11,293 bases of DNA from Candidatus Onthomorpha intestinigallinarum (GTDB lineage Bacteria > Bacteroidota > Bacteroidia > Bacteroidales > P3): NCBI GenBank assembly GCA_019114015.1, contig DXGG01000138.1:1-11293 (forward strand), in the 5' to 3' direction. Positions 7,042 through 11,293 of this stretch are shown piece after piece. Position 1 is the stretch's first letter; each line of letters starts with the position of its first letter. A program made the position numbers and the translations under genes. The notes beneath the pieces were generated by a model, which saw nothing but the letters and a program-made list of their open reading frames with translations, did no database searches and had not been told where the DNA came from.

Positions 7042-7621
7042 CAAACGGCTTTTCTATGCGATAAACGGAACACGCACTGAATTCCTTGACTGGTTTTTTG
7101 CCGTTGTTTCCTCCCACTTGTTTTTCGGAATAGTTGTAGTATTGTTTTTTGTGTATCTCTCGCTTACCCGTTTCAGAAAACGATGGTGGGTTTGCGTTGT
7201 TCTTATTGCCGTATGTTTTGCCTTGAGCGACAGGATTTCGGTAATGTGTTTCAAGGATGTGTTCGAAAGGCTTCGTCCCTCGCACGCGCTCGAAGGTGTT
7301 TTCCTTGTAAAGCTCAAAGGGACGGAACTGATTTACGACAGCAAGGGAGGCTTGTACGGTTTCGTGTCTTCACATGCGGCGAACGCCTTTTGTCTTAGTA
7401 CGGTCTTTACAATGCTTGCAAAAAAACGGAAAACGACAGGTGCAATAAGTTTGTTATGGGCATCCGTAACCGCTTATTCGAGAATATACTGCGGAGTTCA
7501 TTACCCGGCAGATGTATTTTGCGGTGCACTGTTGGGAGTTGCACTCGGTATTGTCATCTATTATACGTACGCATTCATTGTCAGAAAAACTGAATACGGA
7601 ATACCGGAAAACAAAACTTGA
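7019..7621 (+). CDS. PAP2 superfamily membrane lipid phosphatase
   Basis: A 200-residue inner-membrane protein with hydrophobic segments near 27-50, 57-70, 120-134, 142-153 and 166-187. All three PAP2 phosphatase motifs are present: K79-x6-R86-P87; SSH at 117-119 (in place of PSGH); and S154-R155-x5-H161-x3-D165. H119 and H161 should be the catalytic histidines. Family members remove phosphate from undecaprenyl diphosphate, phosphatidylglycerol phosphate or similar lipids; the substrate cannot be told here. The ATG at 7019 lies inside the end of obgE (23-nt overlap), and GAGGGG just before it may act as a close-set ribosome site. The overlap implies translational coupling to Obg. The gene ends the operon, with its stop inside the terminator hairpin. 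Confidence 0.9.
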   Translation: MEHLINIDKRLFYAINGTRTEFLDWFFAVVSSHLFFGIVVVLFFVYLSLTRFRKRWWVCVVLIAVCFALSDRISVMCFKDVFERLRPSHALEGVFLVKLKGTELIYDSKGGLYGFVSSHAANAFCLSTVFTMLAKKRKTTGAISLLWASVTAYSRIYCGVHYPADVFCGALLGVALGIVIYYTYAFIVRKTEYGIPENKT

Positions 7622-7633
7622 TTCCGTTTTTTT
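7596..7633 (+). terminator. Intrinsic terminator at the end of the hpt operon
   Basis: ACGGAAT (7596-7602) pairs with ATTCCGT (7621-7627), followed by a seven-T run (7627-7633). The loop is long (18 nt). A second choice of left arm, CGGAA at 7605-7609, gives a shorter loop with the same right arm. The PAP2 stop TGA (7619-7621) lies at the foot of the right arm. Confidence 0.6.
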
Positions 7634-7685
7634 CTTTTCTGAAGATATTTTTCCCTTTTCTGAATTCATTTTTTTCTTTTCTGAA
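7627..7685. repeat. Three tandem repeats of 21-nt period, motif TTTTTTTCTTTTCTGAA
   Basis: Copies lie at 7627-7643, 7648-7664 and 7669-7685, each 17 nt and separated by 4-nt spacers (GATA, TTCA). Copies 1 and 3 are identical; copy 2 differs by two T-to-C changes (TTTTTCCCTTTTCTGAA). The first copy starts in the terminator T-run. The period is exactly 21 nt, about two helical turns, which would place the motif on one face of the DNA. The same motif occurs at 2495-2511. Function unknown; protein-binding sites, extra T-tract terminators or simple slippage are all possible. Confidence 0.8.
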
Positions 7686-7724
7686 TCCAATTTCGGCATA
7701 CAAAATTCACACAAAGCAACATGG

Positions 7725-7751
7725 TTGTTTAAAATAATTTTATTACCTTTG
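7725..7751 (+). promoter_or_regulatory. Promoter of tnaA (TTG / TACCTTTG)
   Basis: A perfect -7 box TACCTTTG lies at 7744-7751, with a TTG (inside TTGTTT, 7725-7730) about 19 nt upstream as a -33 element. This fits the Bacteroidota promoter pattern. The start of transcription is expected near 7757, leaving a leader of about 175 nt before the tnaA ATG. Confidence 0.7.
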
Positions 7752-7810
7752 CAGGGTACAAGTCAGTGAGTAAAAATGAGTATCTGCATTTACATCACAT
7801 TTCTTTTCAA

Positions 7811-7856
7811 AATCTTTCTCAATATAAAGAAGAGAGATTGTTTCAATCAGGTTTTT
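7811..7856 (+). promoter_or_regulatory. Two mutually exclusive hairpins in the tnaA leader
   Basis: Stem A pairs AATCTTTCT (7811-7819) with AGAGAGATT (7831-7839): nine pairs, one G-U. Stem B pairs GATTG (7836-7840) with CAATC (7844-7848) across TTT, followed 3 nt later by five T (7852-7856). Stems A and B share bases 7836-7839, so only one can form. That is the layout of an attenuator, with B as a weak terminator, but stem B is only 5 bp. Regulation is a guess. Confidence 0.3.
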
Positions 7857-7931
7857 GCCCTCATTTTTTAAGGGAAGGGATTGTTGTTTGTTCAGTTAAA
7901 AATAAATTTTCATCATTAAATATTTTGTCAT

Positions 7932-9311
7932 ATGGAATTACCTTTTGCAGAATCTTGGAGAATCAAGATGGTTGAACCTATTCGCAAGTCCACAAGAGAG
8001 GAACGCGAAAAATGGTTGGAAGAAGCACACAACAACGTGTTTCAATTGAAAGCGGAGCAAGTTTATATCGATTTGCTGACAGACTCGGGTACTGGTGCGA
8101 TGTCTGACCGTCAGTGGGCGGCAATGATGGTTGGCGATGAATCTTACGGAGGTTCAAAGAGCTTTTTCAAAATGAAAGACATGATAAAAAAGCTTACGGG
8201 CTTTGAATATGTCATTCCCACTCATCAGGGTCGTGCTGCCGAGAACGTATTGTTCTCTTATTTGGTCAAGGCCGGAGACATAATTCCCGGAAACTCCCAT
8301 TTCGACACCACGAAAGGACACATAGAGAGCCGTAAGGCCGTTGCATTGGACTGTACGGTGGATGAAGCCAAGGACACTCAACTTGAAGTTCCGTTCAAGG
8401 GTAACGTATGTCCGAAGAAATTGGAGAAGGCTTTGGCCGAACACAAGGACAAGATACCGTTCATAATAGTTACCATTACCAACAACACTGCCGGCGGACA
8501 GCCTGTTTCAATGGAGAACCTTCGTCAGGTAAAGGAGATAGCGGACAAGTACAACAAGCCCGTATTGTTTGATTCTGCCCGTTTTGCGGAAAACGCTTAC
8601 TTTATCAAAGTAAGGGAAAAGGGATATGAGAACAAGACGATAAAGGAAATTGTCAAGGAGATGTATTCCTACGCTGACGGAATGACGATGTCGGCAAAGA
8701 AAGACGCCATAGTAAACATGGGAGGATTCATAGCTACAAACAAATCGGAGTGGTATGAAGGTGCGAAAACGTTCTGCATTCCTTTCGAAGGTTATCTTAC
8801 TTACGGGGGAATGAACGGACGTGACATGGAAGCGTTGGCGGTAGGCTTGGATGAGAACACGGAATTCGACAATCTGGAAACCAGAATCAAACAAGTAGAG
8901 TATTTAGGCAAGAAATTGGATGAATACGGCATACCTTACCAGCGTCCTGCCGGCGGACACGCAATATTCGTTGATGCGGACAAGATATTGACTTGTGTTC
9001 CGAAGGAAGAATTTCCTGCACAGACTCTTACCTGTGAACTTTATCTTGAAGCCGGAATAAGAGGTTGTGAAATCGGATACTTGTTGGCCGACCGTGATCC
9101 GGTGACACGTAAGAACAGATTCAACGGTTTGGACTTTGTCCGTTTGGCAATACCGAGAAGAGTTTACACAAACAATCACATGGATGTCATAGCGGCTGCA
9201 TTGAAAAACGTTTACGACCGCAGAGAGCAGATAACGCGCGGAGTGGAAATAACATGGGAAGCGGAGTTGATGCGTCACTTTACCGTTCAATTGAAAAGAT
9301 TGGGCAAATAG
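7932..9311 (+). CDS. tnaA: Tryptophanase (L-tryptophan indole-lyase)
   Basis: A 459-residue PLP enzyme splitting L-tryptophan into indole, pyruvate and ammonia in the cytoplasm. Visible landmarks are YIDLLTDSGTGAMSD (45-59), PTHQGRAAEN (96-105), FDTTKGH (124-130), FDSARFAENAYFIK (213-226) and the PLP lysine in MSAKKD, most likely K257, which aligns with E. coli K270. The close relative tyrosine phenol-lyase is excluded by two positions. The Arg381 used by that enzyme is isoleucine here (EIG, 380-382), and His449 in RHFT matches the tryptophanase His463. The ATG at 7932 gives MELPFAESWRIKMVEPIR, matching Bacteroides TnaA as I recall it. It is a single-gene unit with its own promoter, long leader and strong terminator. 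No tnaB permease gene is next to it and no TnaC-like leader peptide was found. Confidence 0.95.
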   Translation: MELPFAESWRIKMVEPIRKSTREEREKWLEEAHNNVFQLKAEQVYIDLLTDSGTGAMSDRQWAAMMVGDESYGGSKSFFKMKDMIKKLTGFEYVIPTHQGRAAENVLFSYLVKAGDIIPGNSHFDTTKGHIESRKAVALDCTVDEAKDTQLEVPFKGNVCPKKLEKALAEHKDKIPFIIVTITNNTAGGQPVSMENLRQVKEIADKYNKPVLFDSARFAENAYFIKVREKGYENKTIKEIVKEMYSYADGMTMSAKKDAIVNMGGFIATNKSEWYEGAKTFCIPFEGYLTYGGMNGRDMEALAVGLDENTEFDNLETRIKQVEYLGKKLDEYGIPYQRPAGGHAIFVDADKILTCVPKEEFPAQTLTCELYLEAGIRGCEIGYLLADRDPVTRKNRFNGLDFVRLAIPRRVYTNNHMDVIAAALKNVYDRREQITRGVEITWEAELMRHFTVQLKRLGK

Positions 9312-9331
9312 AGCGAATAAATTCTACGTAC

Positions 9332-9373
9332 AAAAGAACGGGTGTGCCCATGCGGCATTCTCGTTCTTTTTTT
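9332..9373 (+). terminator. Strong intrinsic terminator after tnaA
   Basis: AAAAGAACGGGTGTGCC (9332-9348) pairs with GGCATTCTCGTTCTTTT (9354-9370) around the loop CATGC: 17 positions with one T-T mismatch and two G-U pairs. The T-run covers 9367-9373. The A-rich start of the left arm means it could also work in the reverse direction. It ends 3 nt before the next -7 box. Confidence 0.9.
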
Positions 9374-9375
9374 CT

Positions 9376-9383
9376 TATTTTTG
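9376..9383 (+). promoter_or_regulatory. -7 box TATTTTTG, promoter of the prenyltransferase operon
   Basis: A perfect TAnnTTTG match, 23 nt before the ATG at 9407, predicting a leader of roughly 15-20 nt. The expected -33 position falls inside the tnaA terminator stem and shows no TTTG, so promoter strength is uncertain. Confidence 0.6.
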
Positions 9384-9406
9384 CAGCCGTCATTCAATAG
9401 AAAAAT

Positions 9407-10414
9407 ATGAACAAGATTGTCTTTTGGTTCAGAAATGCGAGGAACGCATCTTTGGTACAGAGTTTCATGCCGTCGGTTTTGGCTGTCTTTATTGCAATGC
9501 AAAATGACGGATTCAATATTTTTCTCTCCATTCTTGCAGTATTGGGAGTAATGCTTGTACATCTTGCCATGAATCTTGCGGACGACTATTTCGATTACCG
9601 GGTGAACACTTCCTCTTCACGCAAAGAACTGAACAGACAAGGCATAAGGGCAAGGCTCGTAAAATACCCTTATCTGACAAACGGGAAAGCCGATTTGAAG
9701 GATTTGAAATCGGTAATAATCGCATTGCTTTGTGTTGCCGCCCTTTTGGGAGGTGTAATATATTTTTTCAGACAAGACTGGAGGATAATCCTGATAGCAT
9801 CGACAGCCTTGTTTTTAGGGATATTCTATTCCGCCCCACCGTTTAAGTTCAGTTACAGGGGGCTTGGTGAACTTGTTATCGGCATAATGTTCGGACCTCT
9901 TTTGATGACAGGCGTTTACATCGCTTCATGCGCGAACATGGACAATACCATAATTACGGCATCCCTTCCTATAGGACTATTGGTCATAAACATAGTTTTC
10001 ACACACAGCTACATAGACATGAAAGCCGACGAAGCAGACAACAAGATGACCTTTGCAAGACTGTTGAAAACAAACAAGGCCAACCTTACGGCCTGTTATA
10101 TCTTCAATTTTCTTCCTTTCGTGCTGATTGTTGCAGGTGTTATCGCAGGGTATCTTCACTGTCTGTATCTGTTTACCCTTCTGGTTCTGCCAAGATGCGT
10201 ATGGCTTGTATGGTCCCTGCACAAGTTCGCGGCAAAAAGGGAAATAGACCTTGACAAACCTGCATGGTATCTGGGCAGAATGGAAAACTGGGAAAAAATA
10301 AAAAAGGAAAACATAGGGTGGTTCATGATAAGATGGTATTGTGCCCGCAACATAATTTCAGCTTTCTGCACCATAATCATAATTATAAACATAATACTGT
10401 TTTTATGGCTTTAA
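9407..10414 (+). CDS. UbiA/MenA-type membrane prenyltransferase
   Basis: A 335-residue polytopic membrane protein with about eight or nine hydrophobic segments. Members move a polyprenyl group from its diphosphate to an aromatic ring or polar lipid. The first Asp-rich motif is NLADDYFDY (56-64), with N56, D60 and D63 spaced as in MenA. The second is DMKADEADNKMT (204-215), matching the MenA pattern D...D...xK.T. A YSAPPFKFSYRGLGEL segment (141-156) corresponds to the MenA loop after the first helices. The closest known role is 1,4-dihydroxy-2-naphthoate polyprenyltransferase for menaquinone, but the substrate cannot be read from sequence, so menA is not assigned. It has its own promoter at 9376. 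Its stop overlaps the start of a radical SAM gene by 10 nt, suggesting a joint pathway. Confidence 0.88.
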   Translation: MNKIVFWFRNARNASLVQSFMPSVLAVFIAMQNDGFNIFLSILAVLGVMLVHLAMNLADDYFDYRVNTSSSRKELNRQGIRARLVKYPYLTNGKADLKDLKSVIIALLCVAALLGGVIYFFRQDWRIILIASTALFLGIFYSAPPFKFSYRGLGELVIGIMFGPLLMTGVYIASCANMDNTIITASLPIGLLVINIVFTHSYIDMKADEADNKMTFARLLKTNKANLTACYIFNFLPFVLIVAGVIAGYLHCLYLFTLLVLPRCVWLVWSLHKFAAKREIDLDKPAWYLGRMENWEKIKKENIGWFMIRWYCARNIISAFCTIIIIINIILFLWL

Positions 10415-11293
10415 AACAAATGGTTTATCTTGCGCAATGGTTTGTCAAAGCCAGATTTTTTGGAATCAAGCGCCCTTTGCAAAGCGTGGTATTCATATCC
10501 GACAAGTGCAATCTGGCATGCAAGCATTGCAGTGTGTACAATTACGAAAATCCGAACGTAAAGACATTTGAACAAATCAAACAGGAATTGGAGTACTGTT
10601 ACGGTTTGGGGTCACGATTCGTGGATTTCGAAGGCGGAGAACCATTTATATGGGAAGACAATGGCAAAAGGATTGACGATCTTGTGGATCTGGCCAAATC
10701 AATAGGTTTTTTCTCCTGTACAATCACCACTAACGCACAGCGCGAATTCAAGAACTCACGGGCCGACAGCATTTGGGTCAGTCTTGACGGCATAGGACAA
10801 TATCATGAGCAGATACGCGGCAAGGGAACCTTTGAACGGCTGGAGAAAAACATCGCAAGCTGCAATCACAAGGCCCTTTCGGTAAACATGGTCATAAACA
10901 CGCTGAATTATCAGGCCGTGGGAAAAACGATAGAATACGTAAAGAAAAACCCGTACATCAAATCCATTTCGCTGAACTTCCATACACCGTTCAAGGGAAC
11001 GGAATACCTGGCCTTGGACCAAAATAAAAAAGCCGAAATAATAGACATGATAATTTCATACAAGAAAAAATCATATCCGATAATGAATTCGGTTGCCGGA
11101 CTGAAAAAAATGAAAAACATGGACTTTAAACCTCAGTGTTGGGTAACAAATTTCATTTTCTCAGACGGCACTAAGAAAACGCAATGCATAGGAAACGAAG
11201 AGGGTGTTTGCGACAAATGCGGCTTTTGTATGGCGGGAGAGATGAACGCCTTGTTCAATTTTCATCCCGGTACGGTAATCGCAGGTCTTAAAT
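10405..11293 (+). CDS. Radical SAM enzyme, 3' end outside window
   Basis: The frame is open from the ATG at 10405 to the window end: 296 residues and one base. The 4Fe-4S/SAM motif CNLACKHC has C35, C39 and C42, followed by FEGGEP (75-80) for SAM binding, TTN (108-110) and WVSLDG (124-129), the usual TIM-barrel strands. Later cysteines at C245, C261, C269, C272 and C275 (GVCDKCGFCMAGE) may hold a second iron-sulfur cluster. The general look is that of HpnH-like radical SAM proteins; the reaction is unknown. The start overlaps the prenyltransferase stop by 10 nt (ATGGCTTTAA); a second in-frame ATG at 10420 is possible. The overlap implies translational coupling, so it probably modifies the prenyl product or its precursor. 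That is inference. Confidence 0.88.
   Translation, partial: MALKQMVYLAQWFVKARFFGIKRPLQSVVFISDKCNLACKHCSVYNYENPNVKTFEQIKQELEYCYGLGSRFVDFEGGEPFIWEDNGKRIDDLVDLAKSIGFFSCTITTNAQREFKNSRADSIWVSLDGIGQYHEQIRGKGTFERLEKNIASCNHKALSVNMVINTLNYQAVGKTIEYVKKNPYIKSISLNFHTPFKGTEYLALDQNKKAEIIDMIISYKKKSYPIMNSVAGLKKMKNMDFKPQCWVTNFIFSDGTKKTQCIGNEEGVCDKCGFCMAGEMNALFNFHPGTVIAGLK

Larger units (their letters stand above)
7622..7931. other. Intergenic region and tnaA leader
   Basis: This 310-nt stretch has no credible gene. In order it holds the right arm and T-run of the preceding terminator, three tandem 21-nt T-rich repeats (7627-7685), a promoter (7725-7751) and a leader of about 175 nt before tnaA with two overlapping hairpins. 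Reading frames through the leader are AT-rich, start from weak sites and show no recognisable motif. Confidence 0.7.

Noticed and set aside
7454..7714. Seven-residue peptide repeats (SEKKKMN, SEKGKIS, SEKKKTE) in a minus-strand frame across the 21-bp repeats
   Set aside because: Any 21-nt DNA repeat reads as a heptad in every frame. The frame runs backwards into the PAP2 gene and has no promoter or start support, so the repeat is better seen as DNA than as protein.
7776..7871. A 31-codon frame in the tnaA leader as a possible TnaC-like leader peptide
   Set aside because: Position and size are suggestive, but it has no tryptophan, no final proline and no visible ribosome site. The Trp is essential to known TnaC action.
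7766..7975. A 69-codon frame overlapping the tnaA start
   Set aside because: It starts at GTG, is built from AT-rich leader sequence, shows no motif, and overlaps the conserved tnaA N-terminus by 44 nt in another frame.
7932..9311. Tyrosine phenol-lyase as the identity of the PLP enzyme
   Set aside because: The Arg used by that enzyme for the phenol ring is Ile381 here, and the tryptophanase His is present (H449).
1..11293. CRISPR array, insertion sequence, phage genes, tRNA or rRNA
   Set aside because: No spaced repeats with unique spacers, no transposase or integrase motifs, no terminal inverted repeats and no tRNA-like cloverleaf were seen. The only tandem repeat is the 21-nt T-rich array.

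Overview
The window looks like a piece of a Bacteroidota chromosome, most likely order Bacteroidales. Four things suggest this. Promoters have the phylum's -7 box TAnnTTTG (clear copies at 4271, 7744 and 9376). Starts mostly lack a Shine-Dalgarno sequence. The gene order hpt-adk-obgE is, from memory, common in the phylum. The tryptophanase and Obg N-termini resemble Bacteroides proteins as I remember them. All nine genes lie on the plus strand. I see no RNA gene, CRISPR array, insertion sequence or phage gene, so this reads as core chromosome with some odd details.

Layout. (1) 1-2445: the 3' part of yicC (endoribonuclease family), followed 6 nt later by an exported TPR protein. (2) 2446-2596: a gap with a long hairpin and a T-rich motif that recurs elsewhere. 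(3) 2597-4162: an exported MltD-like lytic transglycosylase with LysM modules, then an intrinsic terminator. (4) 4286-7621: a tight operon of hpt, a double-length adenylate kinase, obgE (TTG start) and a PAP2 lipid phosphatase, closed by a terminator at the last stop codon. (5) 7622-7931: a gap with three tandem 21-bp repeats, a good promoter and a leader of about 175 nt. (6) 7932-9311: tnaA, tryptophanase, with a strong terminator. (7) 9407 to the end: a MenA/UbiA-type prenyltransferase overlapping a radical SAM enzyme that runs off the window.

How the genes fit together. Hpt salvages hypoxanthine/guanine to IMP/GMP, and adenylate kinase balances AMP, ADP and ATP. Obg is a ribosome-associated GTPase whose state follows the guanine nucleotide pool. 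The transglycosylase and PAP2 protein act on peptidoglycan and probably on undecaprenyl or phosphatidyl lipid phosphates. TnaA makes indole, pyruvate and ammonia from tryptophan. The UbiA/radical SAM pair probably makes or modifies a prenylated quinone or lipid.

The most unusual item is the adenylate kinase. One 387-residue chain holds two adenylate kinase domains, and the second has lost several catalytic residues, so it looks like a built-in pseudo-kinase. Next are the UbiA/radical SAM pair, the 21-bp repeats shared by two intergenic gaps, and the very short predicted hpt leader. I found nothing I can call a wholly new defence or mobile system.
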